A stretch of DNA of 29,788 bases. Origin: an uncultured Oscillospiraceae bacterium. Its GTDB lineage: Bacteria; Bacillota; Clostridia; Oscillospirales; Ruminococcaceae. Shown here in pieces: positions 13,512-21,473 of the stretch. The stretch lies in the NCBI GenBank assembly GCA_910578965.1, contig CAJTSP010000012.1, positions 4,588 through 34,375 on the forward strand, written 5' to 3'. The first letter of the stretch is position 1. Each line of letters begins with the position of its first letter. The notes below the pieces were generated by a model. It saw only the letters and a program-made list of their open reading frames with translations. It was not told the origin of the DNA and did no database searches. Made by a program: the position numbers and the translations under genes.

Positions 13512-14786
13512 ATGCTGACACCTGAGATCCAAAGCGCCTTCGTGGGCATATTGAATGAGGAGCTGAAGATGGCCACAGGCTGCACCGAGCCCATCGCTCT
13601 GGCCTATTGTGCAGCCAAGCTGCGCCAGTTGCTGGGCGCAGAGCCCGAGAAGCTCCTGGCGGAGGTCTCCGGCAACATCCTGAAAAATGTAAAGAGCGTG
13701 ATCGTGCCCAACACCGGCGGGCTCAAGGGCACCAAGGCTGCCATCGCTGCCGGCATTGTGGCGGGAGATGCCAACGCCGAGCTCCAGGTCATATCCTCGG
13801 TGGACAAGGCCGTCTACCCGGCCATTGCCGCTTACAGTGAGCGCACCCCCATTGAGATCGTCTGCTCGGACACCCCTCATCTTCTGGACATCCAGCTCAC
13901 CGGCTGGGCCGGGGGACACGAGGTCACGGTGCGGGTAGCCGACCACCACAACAACATCGTGTACATTAAAAAGGACGGGCAGGTTCAGGTGGAAAAATCC
14001 CTGGACGCCCCCGCCGCCAGCGGGGAAGAGGCCGACCGGAGTCTTTTGAGCCTGCCCAACATCCTTGACTTTGCCAATGAAGTGGACCTGGGTTTGGTAA
14101 AGGACCTGCTGAAGCGGCAACTGGAGTGCAACAGCGCCATTGCCCGGGAGGGGCTGAAGAACTCCTGGGGGGCCAACATCGGCTCCACCCTGCTGAATGA
14201 GTACGGAAACGACATCCGCTTTGAGGCACGGGCCTGGGCTGCGGCGGGAAGCGATGCCCGGATGAGCGGGTGTGAGATGCCGGTGGTCATCGTCTCCGGC
14301 TCCGGCAATCAGGGCATTACCGCCTCCATGCCGGTGTACCGTTACGCCAAGCACCTGGAGGTCAGCGAAGAAAAGATGTACCGGGCCCTCATCGTCAGCG
14401 ACCTGGTGACCTGCTACCAAAAGGAAGGCATCGGCGTCCTTTCGGCCTACTGCGGGGCCGTCAGCGCCGGAGTGGGAGCGGGGGCCGCCATCGCCTACCT
14501 CCAGGGGGCGGACGAAGAGGCCATCGGCCACACCATCGTTAACGCGGTGGCCATCCTGTCCGGCACCATCTGCGATGGGGCCAAGCCCTCCTGTGCGGCA
14601 AAGATTGCCGAGAGCGTGGACGCGGGGCTTCTGGGCTATCAGATGTATCTCAACGGCAACAATCTCCAGCCCGGAGACGGGATCATCGGCGAGAGCCTCC
14701 ACAATACGGTGGCCAATGTGGGCGTGCTGGCCAAGAAGGGGATGCGGGACACCGACCGCACCATCCTTAAGATCATGACCCAGTAA
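13512..14786 (+). CDS. cyuA: CyuA/UPF0597-family Fe-S lyase, probable L-cysteine desulfidase
   Basis: A 424-aa member of the COG3681 family (L-cysteine desulfidase, E. coli CyuA/YhaM; related to the Fe-S serine dehydratase alpha subunit). Cluster cysteines are visible as C24 (TGCTEPIAL), C354 and C361 (TICDGAKPSCAAKIA). Gly-rich segments such as VPNTGGLKGTKAA and VSGSGNQGITAS are typical. The family uses an oxygen-labile [4Fe-4S] cluster, without PLP, to eliminate sulfide from cysteine or, in some members, water from serine. AAGGAG overlaps the preceding stop codon and the ATG lies 12 nt after it. Pairing with a carrier gene mirrors the E. coli cyuP-cyuA pair, although the carrier here is of another family. 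Other alpha-amino substrates are possible. Confidence 0.88.
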   Translation: MLTPEIQSAFVGILNEELKMATGCTEPIALAYCAAKLRQLLGAEPEKLLAEVSGNILKNVKSVIVPNTGGLKGTKAAIAAGIVAGDANAELQVISSVDKAVYPAIAAYSERTPIEIVCSDTPHLLDIQLTGWAGGHEVTVRVADHHNNIVYIKKDGQVQVEKSLDAPAASGEEADRSLLSLPNILDFANEVDLGLVKDLLKRQLECNSAIAREGLKNSWGANIGSTLLNEYGNDIRFEARAWAAAGSDARMSGCEMPVVIVSGSGNQGITASMPVYRYAKHLEVSEEKMYRALIVSDLVTCYQKEGIGVLSAYCGAVSAGVGAGAAIAYLQGADEEAIGHTIVNAVAILSGTICDGAKPSCAAKIAESVDAGLLGYQMYLNGNNLQPGDGIIGESLHNTVANVGVLAKKGMRDTDRTILKIMTQ

Positions 14787-14826
14787 GCCGTAGGGCTATG
14801 TTTTCACAAAGAAAGGAGAAATCATC

Positions 14827-16020
14827 GTGGAAAAGAAAGAAAAAAGCGGATTTGCAAAAACATTTTCGATCTGGTTTGGCCTGGGCGCCCTGATGTTCGG
14901 CACCTACTGCGGCGCCAACATGGCCGCGGGTACCTACGCCACCACCTACATCGTTACCCTGGGCGGCGGCTGGGCCCTGGTGTGGCTGGCCATGTTCTGC
15001 GCCTTTATGTCCTTCTTCTGCGCCGTGGGCCTGGAATTTGTACGCGTCTACAAGGTCAACAACTACAACGAATACTATCTGGCCCTCTACGGCGTGGACA
15101 AGCCGCAGTCCAGCCCCCTGGTCAGGGCCGTCGTCACGGTCTTTTTTGACATATTCACGACCCTCAAGGGGATCGTCAATGTATCGGCCACCGTGGCCCT
15201 TTTCACCGAACTGATGCACTCCCTGTTTGGGATCCCCGTGCTTGCGGCTACCATTATGGGCATTCTGCTGTTTGCCTTCCTCACCATGTACGGCGCCGCA
15301 TTCCTGCGCAAATTCAACTCTGCCATGACCATTGCCCTGATCGTCAGCCTTGTGGTGATCCTGGCCGCTGTTATCAGGATCCGCGGCGAGGTGCTCATGG
15401 GCTGCATCGGCAATTTCCAGGAGGGCCTGGACTGGACCGGCACTTCGGTAAAGGCGCACTTCTTCCTGTTCCTGTCCTACTGCTTCAATACCTCCGCCTG
15501 GGGCTCCACCATGAGCAACTATGCCGATCAGTTGCGGGATCGCCGTGACGCCATCGGTTCCGGCGTGATGATGGGCGTTCTGGTCACCCTGCTCTTTGCC
15601 ATCACCGGCGCCATTGTGCTTCCCTTTATGCCCGAGGTCATTTCCGGTACGCCCATCCTGATGATCTGCCAGAAGTATTTTTCTTCCGTGCTTACCGCCA
15701 TCTACTGGGTCGTGGTAATGCTGGCCGTGATCTCCACCGCCCCCAGCTTCACCTTCAACTTTTCCAACCGCTGGGCCAAGGTCTGGAAGTCCGAGAAGCT
15801 CTCACACAAGGCCAAGTTCTTCATCCTGTCCTTTTCCTTCCTGCTGCTCTGCGGGCTTATCTCCAAGGTGGGCCTGATCACCCTGATCAAGAAGGGCTAC
15901 ACCGCTCTGGGCAACATCGCGCTGTTCACCATCATCATCCCGATCTTTATCTCCATTCCCCGTATGATCCACCAGGACAAGCTCAACCGGGCTGCGGCCG
16001 CCGCCGAAAAGGCTGGCTGA
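14827..16020 (+). CDS. YkvI-type membrane carrier (APC/LeuT-fold)
   Basis: A 397-aa polytopic membrane protein with about ten hydrophobic segments, resembling the YkvI family, which is distantly related to sodium-coupled amino-acid symporters. The first helix carries the broken-helix pattern FGLGALMFGTYCGANMAAGTY, characteristic of LeuT-fold carriers. The C-terminus is a cytoplasmic Lys/Ala-rich tail. The start is GTG at 14827, after AAGGAG with a 9-nt gap, giving EKKEKSGFAKTF. It is third in the operon, 40 bp after the lyase, and should bring in the amino acid or thiol compound that the first two enzymes process. Substrate specificity cannot be read from the sequence. Phe is mostly TTC here, whereas surrounding housekeeping genes favour TTT. 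Confidence 0.85.
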   Translation: MEKKEKSGFAKTFSIWFGLGALMFGTYCGANMAAGTYATTYIVTLGGGWALVWLAMFCAFMSFFCAVGLEFVRVYKVNNYNEYYLALYGVDKPQSSPLVRAVVTVFFDIFTTLKGIVNVSATVALFTELMHSLFGIPVLAATIMGILLFAFLTMYGAAFLRKFNSAMTIALIVSLVVILAAVIRIRGEVLMGCIGNFQEGLDWTGTSVKAHFFLFLSYCFNTSAWGSTMSNYADQLRDRRDAIGSGVMMGVLVTLLFAITGAIVLPFMPEVISGTPILMICQKYFSSVLTAIYWVVVMLAVISTAPSFTFNFSNRWAKVWKSEKLSHKAKFFILSFSFLLLCGLISKVGLITLIKKGYTALGNIALFTIIIPIFISIPRMIHQDKLNRAAAAAEKAG

Positions 16021-16138
16021 GCGTCAACCGGATCCTCTTTTAAGCCCGGGCCCCACAGCTTTTTTCCCTGAAAGGGATATACACGGAAGTTCCAGCCGGG
16101 CGACGCGGCTGTAGGCTGCCGCGCCAAAAAACGCGCAA

Positions 16139-16170
16139 ACGCCCCCGGGGCCTGTGGGTCCCGGGGGCGT
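16139..16170 (-). terminator. Terminator after the SDR gene
   Basis: ACGCCCCCGGG (16139-16149) and CCCGGGGGCGT (16160-16170) form an 11-bp stem. On the minus strand it is followed by TTGCGCGTTTTTTGG, a U-rich tail. It lies between convergent genes, so it may also limit read-through from the carrier gene. Confidence 0.75.
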
Positions 16171-16199
16171 CTGTGCATATCAGGTTAAGGGAATATGGC

Positions 16200-16940
16200 T
16201 CAGGCTACCGAGCCGCCGTCCACGCCCAGCACCGCGCCGGTAACGTAGCTGCCCATCTCGCTGGCAAGGAAGAGGAAGGCGTTGGCCACGTCCAGCGGCT
16301 CGCCCACACGGCCCAGCGGGATGCCGGCCGAAACCCGGGCCACCATCTCCTCGGGCAGGGCGGCCACCATGTCGGTGCGGGTGACGCCCGGCGCCACCGC
16401 GTTGACCCGGATCTGGTCCCTGGCCAGCTCGCGGGCCAGCGAAATGGTCAGGCCGTTGACCGCAAACTTGCTGGCGGGGTAGGCGCAGCCGGCCGGCTGG
16501 CCGATCTTGGCCACCATCGAGCTGGTGTTGATGATCACGCCGCCGCCCTGGGGCTTCATGATGCGGGCCGCCGCCTGGCAGCAGACGAACACCGCGTTGA
16601 CATTGAGGTTCATCACATTGGTGAACTCCTCGGCGCTGTAGTCGTAGAGGCTGGCGCGGGAGGAAACCCCGGCGTTGTTTACCAAGATGTCCAGGCTACC
16701 AAACTTCTCCTTGACCGCGGCAAAGGCCGCGCCCACCGCCTCGGGGTCGCAGAGGTTCGGGCAGATGCCCATCACCCGGCCCGCGTACTCGGGTAGCTGG
16801 GCCAGGGCCTTGTCCACCGTCTCCTGGCGGGAGCCGGCAATGGCGACGTTGGCGCCGTTTTCCAGATACAGCTTGGCAATGGCAAAGCCAATGCCGCGGG
16901 TGCCGCCGGTTACGACGGCCGTTTTGCCTTGCAAAAGCAT
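16200..16940 (-). CDS. Classical SDR-family oxidoreductase (FabG-like)
   Basis: A 246-aa classical short-chain dehydrogenase/reductase. Motifs in order are the cofactor loop TGGTRGIG (11-18), NNAG (88-91), the catalytic Ser in INTSS (140/141), the YPASK pair Y154/K158, and the VAPGVTRTDM segment. The C-terminus GAVLGVDGGSVA is FabG-like. A basic residue in the first loop (Arg15) and S-R after strand 2 suggest NADP(H) preference. AGGAGGG precedes the ATG by 7 nt. It is a single-gene unit with its own strong promoter and terminator, away from any fatty-acid synthesis genes, so a role as a sugar, polyol or xenobiotic dehydrogenase is as likely as 3-oxoacyl-ACP reduction. Confidence 0.92.
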   Translation of the reverse strand: MLLQGKTAVVTGGTRGIGFAIAKLYLENGANVAIAGSRQETVDKALAQLPEYAGRVMGICPNLCDPEAVGAAFAAVKEKFGSLDILVNNAGVSSRASLYDYSAEEFTNVMNLNVNAVFVCCQAAARIMKPQGGGVIINTSSMVAKIGQPAGCAYPASKFAVNGLTISLARELARDQIRVNAVAPGVTRTDMVAALPEEMVARVSAGIPLGRVGEPLDVANAFLFLASEMGSYVTGAVLGVDGGSVA

Positions 16941-17036
16941 AAATACCCTCCTGTTTTTTGGTAGAGCGCCGTATCCTGCCCCATCACGGCAGCGAAAGCA
17001 GGCGCAGAGATAAAGAAATCACCCGGACTATCCTAT

Positions 17037-17065
17037 AGCATACCCCGGACAAGGGGGATTGTCAA
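17037..17065 (-). promoter_or_regulatory. Promoter of the SDR gene
   Basis: On the minus strand TTGACA (17065-17060) and TATGCT (17042-17037) are 17 bp apart, about 100 nt before the SDR start. The -35 is perfect, and the region is an AT-rich island in GC-rich DNA. Confidence 0.85.
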
Positions 17066-17305
17066 TCCTTTGACAAAGTTAAAGAGCTCTAAAACAAATT
17101 TTTTGTGGCCCGGCCATAGTAAAGCCGGCAACCAGGCGGGGATAGAGGGGCCTTAGGGGGCGATCTTCTGCCGCTTGCTCGGCCGGGCATCCGCCCCAGC
17201 CCCGGGCCAGGCGCCGGCCCTTATTTGGGCAGCAGGACCTTCCCGCTCCGGCCTGCCCTGCCGCGGCATACCGGGGGCTGGCAGCCGAGACCTTGGGTTG
17301 GCCAA
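17066..17305. other. Intergenic stretch between SDR promoter and HAD gene
   Basis: With the SDR leader, the gene-free stretch here is about 365 bp (16941-17305). Apart from the SDR promoter, I see no gene, RNA or convincing terminator in it. The sequence is GC-rich and of low information. Confidence 0.4.
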
Positions 17306-17977
17306 TCACGCTCCTCCCTTAGCCCACGCCAGCAGCAGGCGGGCCATCTCGGCCGGGCTTTGAGCCAAAAGGCTGGCCCCGGCCGCGGCCAGTTCCTCCC
17401 GGCCGCGAAAGCCCCAGAGTGCCCCGCAGACCGGCAGGCCGGCGTTTTTGCCGGTGAAGACGTCCACGTCGCTGTCGCCCACCAGCATTGCTTCTGGGCC
17501 GGGGACAGCGCCCATTTCGCTGAGCAGGGCATATACCCCGGCAGGGTTGGGCTTGGCCGGCCGCCCGGCTATCGCCCCCTGCACATGGGCAAAAAGCCCC
17601 GGGAAATAGTGAGCTACCACCGCTTTGGCAAGGCTGTCGTCCTTGTTGGACAGCACCCCACACAGAATCCCTGCGTTTTGCAGCGCCCGCACGGCCTCCT
17701 CAATACCTGGATAGGGCGCGGTTTTGTCCTGCTTATGAGCGGCATATCGGGCCAAAAAGGCAGCCAGTACTGCGGCCTGCTTCTCTTTGCCGCGGGCTGC
17801 CTCGGGGGAGAACAGGCGGCAAAGGTTGGGAATGCCGCGGCCCACAAAATGCTTGTATTCCTCCGGCGTATGCAGCGGCCAGCCGTTTTGGGCGCAAACC
17901 CAGTTGGCAGCGTCGGCCAGGTCGTCGATGGTGTTGAGCAGGGTGCCGTCCAGGTCAAAGATCACGGCACGGGGCAT
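17306..17977 (-). CDS. HAD-superfamily phosphatase, phosphoglycolate phosphatase-like
   Basis: A 223-aa HAD hydrolase of the Gph/PGMB-like group. Motif I is FDLDGT with D8 and D10, followed by an alpha-helical cap (about 18-80), motif II VLSNKDD (near 115), the motif III lysine in AKPNPAGV, and motif IV VGDSDVDV. Such enzymes dephosphorylate small molecules such as 2-phosphoglycolate made during DNA repair, or sugar phosphates. The frame is open far upstream to 18229, but the ATG at 17977 puts motif I at the N-terminus as expected, and GGAAAGAAG lies upstream. The substrate is not determined. The gene stands alone on the minus strand, 266 bp from the bPH2 pair. Confidence 0.88.
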   Translation of the reverse strand: MPRAVIFDLDGTLLNTIDDLADAANWVCAQNGWPLHTPEEYKHFVGRGIPNLCRLFSPEAARGKEKQAAVLAAFLARYAAHKQDKTAPYPGIEEAVRALQNAGILCGVLSNKDDSLAKAVVAHYFPGLFAHVQGAIAGRPAKPNPAGVYALLSEMGAVPGPEAMLVGDSDVDVFTGKNAGLPVCGALWGFRGREELAAAGASLLAQSPAEMARLLLAWAKGGA

Positions 17978-18243
17978 ACGATCACTTCTTTCCAAAAGGT
18001 AAAAGGCCTTGCCGGCAAGCGGCCTGGGCAGCATGGCGGGGAAATATTCCGGCTGTTGGGGATGCAAAGCCAAAGGAAGCCTTAGCGGCTTTTTTTTAAG
18101 GCTTTGCGGTAAAACAGGCAGGACATTTACCCGCAGGATGTATGTGCCGGCTATTGGGGATGGCTTTTTGGAAGCCGAAAATAAAAGGCCGCTGCCCGCT
18201 CGGGAGGGAACCGACACGGGCATTGGCAAGGCGGGCCGGCGGG

Positions 18244-19662
18244 CTACACATCCAGCCGCAGCGAGGCGGCGCGGTAAAATTCCAGGCTGCGTACCCGTAT
18301 CTTTTTGTAAAAGGGCAAAAGCAGGCGCAGGTTGCAGCGGCCCTGCAGCTCGCTAAAAGGGGTTTGCTGGATGCTGAGCGCAAGATCCGGCGTAAACACG
18401 CAGAGTCGGTGCCGGGTAAAGCCGCGGCTGTACTGCACCAGCAGCACCCGCCCCGCGCTTTGGGTGGCGTCCTCGGTAAAAAAGGCTTCCAGCGCCACCA
18501 GCGCCAGTGCCAGAGCGGGCAGCAAGAGCAGGCCCAGCAAGGGGGTAAAGGCGGGTAGCTGCCAGGCGGACACCGCCACCAGCACGAGGCAGGCCCCCAG
18601 CAGGGTACCCGGAAGCCCTAAAAAGGCAGGCAGGCTGCGGCCGTTGGCGTACAGCCCCCGCCGTGCCGGGCCCGGCAGGCTGAACTCGGGCATCAGGGCC
18701 TCGAGCAAAGCCTCCTGCCCCTTTTTGTACACCAGCACCGGGATGTCGCCGCCGTCAAAGCTGCCGGCTGCCAGGTAGACCGGGTACCGCCTCAAAAGCC
18801 GTGCCGCAGGGGTGGTGCGCACATCGCATACCGTTACCGCCGCTGCGCGCACCCGGCGCTCGGTGTGGGAAAAAAGCCCCCCCCGGTAAAAGATAACCCC
18901 GCCGCTGCGCGAAACATGGAACCGCGCGGTTTTTAGCAGGCTTACCAGCAGGCTGATGCCTGAGAGCACAAAGGCGAGGGTAAACAGCCAGGCTACGCCT
19001 GCCGGTAAAAACAACTCGGCTAACTGTTCCAGCCGGGCAAGGTTTTCGCGGGTAAGGCTGTTCAGGCTGCCGGCCAGGTTTTCGCCCAGCAGCTCCACCG
19101 TCTGCCGGGCGCTCAGCCAGAGCAGGGCGGCGGTGGTTACCAGGTTCGCGCTCAGCATGACAAAGCCCAGCCGCTCGGCCCCGGTAGGCTTGTAAAAGCT
19201 CTGGCCCGTACGGGTGGGCAGTAGAATCTCGGCCAGGCCGGCCGCCGCCTGCCGGGGCAGATAGAGGCAGACCTTTGGCATCGAGCCGCTCTTGGAAAGA
19301 TAAATGGTCATCCGGGTACAACCGGCCAGCCGCAGCAAAGGCGGGCGGGCCAGCTCAACCACCGCGACCTGCCGCAGGTTTAGCCGGCGGAAGCGCCGGG
19401 CCAGCACCCCGGTACGCAGCTCGAGCTCCCCCTTGCCCAGCCGCCAGCCTGCGCCGGCCCAAAACACCCCGGCCGCCGCAGCCAGCACGGCCAGCAGCAG
19501 CAGCTCCTGCCGCAGGGCGTTTAGCAGGCCGGCAAGGTCCAGGGCGGCCAGCGGTTCAATGAGCGGTACGATACAGAGTACCAGCATCTTCTGCATCAAT
19601 TTAAGGGAATAAACGATATGAAAATGCCTGTACGCCGGTTTTGTAGGGGGCCGTGTCTTCAT
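18244..19662 (-). CDS. bPH2 (YdbT-like) membrane protein
   Basis: A 472-aa membrane protein with tandem bacterial PH-like (bPH2, DUF304) modules, each preceded by hydrophobic helices: about 28-70, 165-245 and 350-395 are hydrophobic. The first bPH2 segment shows the typical GELELRTGVLARRFRRLNLRQVAVVEL string (here summarised by ELRTGVLARRF), and the last ends at the C-terminus with KKIRVRSLEFYRA. YdbS/YdbT pairs in Bacilli are linked to resistance to amylolysin-type bacteriocins and antibiotics, but the biochemical function is unknown. Its ATG overlaps the stop of the preceding bPH2 gene (ATGA), so the two proteins are made together and probably interact. A frame of this length with no frameshift argues that it is real despite its weak conservation. 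Confidence 0.8.
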   Translation of the reverse strand: MKTRPPTKPAYRHFHIVYSLKLMQKMLVLCIVPLIEPLAALDLAGLLNALRQELLLLAVLAAAAGVFWAGAGWRLGKGELELRTGVLARRFRRLNLRQVAVVELARPPLLRLAGCTRMTIYLSKSGSMPKVCLYLPRQAAAGLAEILLPTRTGQSFYKPTGAERLGFVMLSANLVTTAALLWLSARQTVELLGENLAGSLNSLTRENLARLEQLAELFLPAGVAWLFTLAFVLSGISLLVSLLKTARFHVSRSGGVIFYRGGLFSHTERRVRAAAVTVCDVRTTPAARLLRRYPVYLAAGSFDGGDIPVLVYKKGQEALLEALMPEFSLPGPARRGLYANGRSLPAFLGLPGTLLGACLVLVAVSAWQLPAFTPLLGLLLLPALALALVALEAFFTEDATQSAGRVLLVQYSRGFTRHRLCVFTPDLALSIQQTPFSELQGRCNLRLLLPFYKKIRVRSLEFYRAASLRLDV

Positions 19663-20072
19663 TCTGCCGCCTTTCCGCCAAGGGCCTGGGCCAGCGCACC
19701 GGAATCCTCAGCCGAAAGGCCGGCCAATACCAGTACAGCCCCGGCACTGTGCACAGCCAGCACCCGGCAGCCCGCCCACAGGAGCAAAGGGGTGCATAAA
19801 AGGTCCACCCCCGAGACAAACCGCGCAGGCATCCGTTTAAGGGTGCGGAACACCAGCCCGGCCGACACCTGCAGCTCGCCCTGTACAAAGCTCGCCCGCA
19901 CGCTGCGCCCCCGCCCCAGGCAGAGAAGGGCCGCCCCTGCCGCCCAAAGGCCCAGGAACACCACTCCGGCCCAAAACCCCTGCCAGAATACAAACGACGA
20001 AACAAGGGCGCCGGGCAGGCAGAGCCAAAGGGTAAGCACCGCAAGGCCGCGCGGCTGTAAGCGGACTTCCAT
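19659..20072 (-). CDS. Small bPH2 (YdbS-like) membrane protein
   Basis: A 137-aa protein with two N-terminal transmembrane helices (about 11-52) and a C-terminal bPH2-like domain containing GELQVSAGLVFRTLKRMPARFV. It is the usual short partner upstream of YdbT-type proteins and is coupled to the 472-aa gene by a 4-nt ATGA overlap. AAAGGAG lies 8 nt before the ATG. The ends match the short form of the family. Role in envelope stress is inferred from the family only. Confidence 0.8.
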   Translation of the reverse strand: MEVRLQPRGLAVLTLWLCLPGALVSSFVFWQGFWAGVVFLGLWAAGAALLCLGRGRSVRASFVQGELQVSAGLVFRTLKRMPARFVSGVDLLCTPLLLWAGCRVLAVHSAGAVLVLAGLSAEDSGALAQALGGKAAE

Positions 20073-20117
20073 GCGCAGGGCTCCTTTCTGCTGAGCGTTC
20101 TCTTTGATGCTTTATGC

Positions 20118-20828
20118 TTAGTTGCGCCTGGGCTTTTTGGAGGGGCGTGCGCCCCCTGGCAGGGGCTGCCGGTCAAGGTCCCAGTCCTTCATGAGGATGT
20201 GGAGAGCCGTATCCCTGGCCAGGCAGAGAACCCGGTCGCCTACCAGCAAAGGGGTGTTGCCGCGGGGGATGTAAAACTCGTCCCCACGGGTTACCGAGAT
20301 AATAATGGCGTCCTGCGGCATATGCAGCTCGGCCAGCACCTGCCCGGCGTAAGGGAAACCGGGCGGGATGGTGATCTCGGTAAGGCTGGCGGTGCCGCCG
20401 GCCATCGAGAGTAGCTGGCGGATGCGGTCGGTTTCCACCTCGCGCTCCAAAAGGCGGCCGAGGTTGTCGGTGCTTGAGACGGGGATGTCCACGCCCAGCC
20501 GCCGCATCACCTCGGTATTGCGGGGGTTGTTGACCCGCGCTACGGTTTTGGGCAGGCCAAAAACCCGTTTGGCCAACTGGCAGGCGATCAGGTTGGTCTC
20601 GTCGTTGCCGCTTACCGCCACAAAGGCGGCGCAGCCGGCACAGCCGGCCGCCTCCAGCGCCTCCAAGGTGGTGCCGTCCCCACAGATGACGGGGATATCT
20701 AAGGTATCGGCCAGCTTTTCGCAGTTGCGCGGCTGCCGCTCGATCACGCTCGGCTCGTGGCCGTGCTCCAAAAGGCTCTTGGCAAGGTAAAAGCCCACCT
20801 TGCCCCCGCCGATGATACAGATTTTCAT
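20118..20828 (-). CDS. trkA: TrkA-type potassium transport regulator (RCK_N + RCK_C)
   Basis: A 236-aa cytoplasmic gating ring subunit for a Trk/Ktr potassium transporter. The Rossmann RCK_N domain (1-125) has the nucleotide motif IGGGKVG (6-12), acidic E30 at the end of strand 2, GDGTT and AVSGNDETN. The RCK_C domain (about 140-215) has TEITIPPGF and VGDRVLCLA. The extra C-terminal tail is basic. Its ATG overlaps the stop of the upstream RCK_N-only gene (ATGA), so the two are cotranslated. No TrkH/KtrB pore gene occurs in the window. The ring must gate a transporter encoded elsewhere. Confidence 0.93.
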   Translation of the reverse strand: MKICIIGGGKVGFYLAKSLLEHGHEPSVIERQPRNCEKLADTLDIPVICGDGTTLEALEAAGCAGCAAFVAVSGNDETNLIACQLAKRVFGLPKTVARVNNPRNTEVMRRLGVDIPVSSTDNLGRLLEREVETDRIRQLLSMAGGTASLTEITIPPGFPYAGQVLAELHMPQDAIIISVTRGDEFYIPRGNTPLLVGDRVLCLARDTALHILMKDWDLDRQPLPGGARPSKKPRRN

Positions 20829-21331
20829 GCCCCAGCCTCCCCGGCCTTTTTGCCTTTTTTGCGCTGCAGGCGCAGCCGTTTTCCCGCAGCGGGGCCGGCC
20901 TTGGCAGGCGGGGCAAACACCCCGTTCAGCGCGTTTATTGCGGCGTTTACGGTGAGCCGGGTAGGGCAGAGGGTTGTCAGCCCAAATTCCTCGGCGTAAA
21001 TCTGCTCCAGGCGCGGGTCGGCAATGCAGGCCACCGTCTGCTGGACGCCAAAGACATCCCGCGCGATCTGGGCCACCATGATGTTGATGCGGTCGTCGTC
21101 TGCCACGGCCGCCACCGCGTCGCAGGTCTCGATGCCGGCCTGGCGCAGCACGTCGACATCAATGGGCATACCCACCAATGCCACCCCTGTAAAGGGGCGC
21201 CCCTCCAAGCCGTTAAGCTGGCGCAGGTTTTCGGCGCTCGCGTCCAGCACCGACACCTCGCAGCCGCTTTCCTCCAGCCGGCGCACCAGATACAAGCCCG
21301 CCTGGCCGCAGCCCACAACAAGGACATTCAT
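20825..21331 (-). CDS. RCK_N-only TrkA-like NAD-binding protein
   Basis: A 168-aa protein with a single Rossmann domain: VVGCGQAG (residues 5-12), acidic D29 in VLDAS, ADDDRINIM, and IADPRLE. No RCK_C domain is present. Instead the last ~25 residues are a Lys/Arg/Ala-rich tail (KRLRLQRKKGKK). It is the upstream partner of the full-length TrkA and is overlapped by it. The frame allows a TTG at 21337, but the ATG at 21331 has better spacing from AAGGGGGG and yields a normal Rossmann N-terminus. Either a heteromeric gating ring or a separate sensor is possible. Confidence 0.88.
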   Translation of the reverse strand: MNVLVVGCGQAGLYLVRRLEESGCEVSVLDASAENLRQLNGLEGRPFTGVALVGMPIDVDVLRQAGIETCDAVAAVADDDRINIMVAQIARDVFGVQQTVACIADPRLEQIYAEEFGLTTLCPTRLTVNAAINALNGVFAPPAKAGPAAGKRLRLQRKKGKKAGEAGA

Positions 21332-21371
21332 CTGCAAACCGCCCCCCTTTTACAAAAGCGTGTACGCCCTG

Positions 21372-21400
21372 ATTATACCAAGCCTTTACCAAAAGAGCAA
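21372..21400 (-). promoter_or_regulatory. Promoter of the trkA pair
   Basis: On the minus strand TTGCTC (21400-21395) and the perfect -10 TATAAT (21377-21372) are 17 bp apart, about 40 nt before the first start codon of the pair. Confidence 0.8.
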
Positions 21401-21442
21401 CCAGAGTGCGGGGGCGCGGGCTGGCCTCCAAACGGGTTTTAT

Positions 21443-21473
21443 GGTATAATGGCCGCAAAGCGGCTATTATACC
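21443..21473. repeat. Near-perfect palindrome with TATAAT on both strands
   Basis: GGTATAATGGCCGC (21443-21456) and GCGGCTATTATACC (21460-21473) pair with one G-T step around AAA. Each strand carries TATAAT, but no good -35 lies 17 bp upstream of either, so it may be an operator or structured element rather than a divergent promoter. Confidence 0.6.

Noticed and set aside
12408..14702. A 764-aa minus-strand open frame opposite the URO-D and desulfidase genes
   Set aside because: It is the antisense shadow of two strongly supported plus-strand genes, and its sequence has no domain features.
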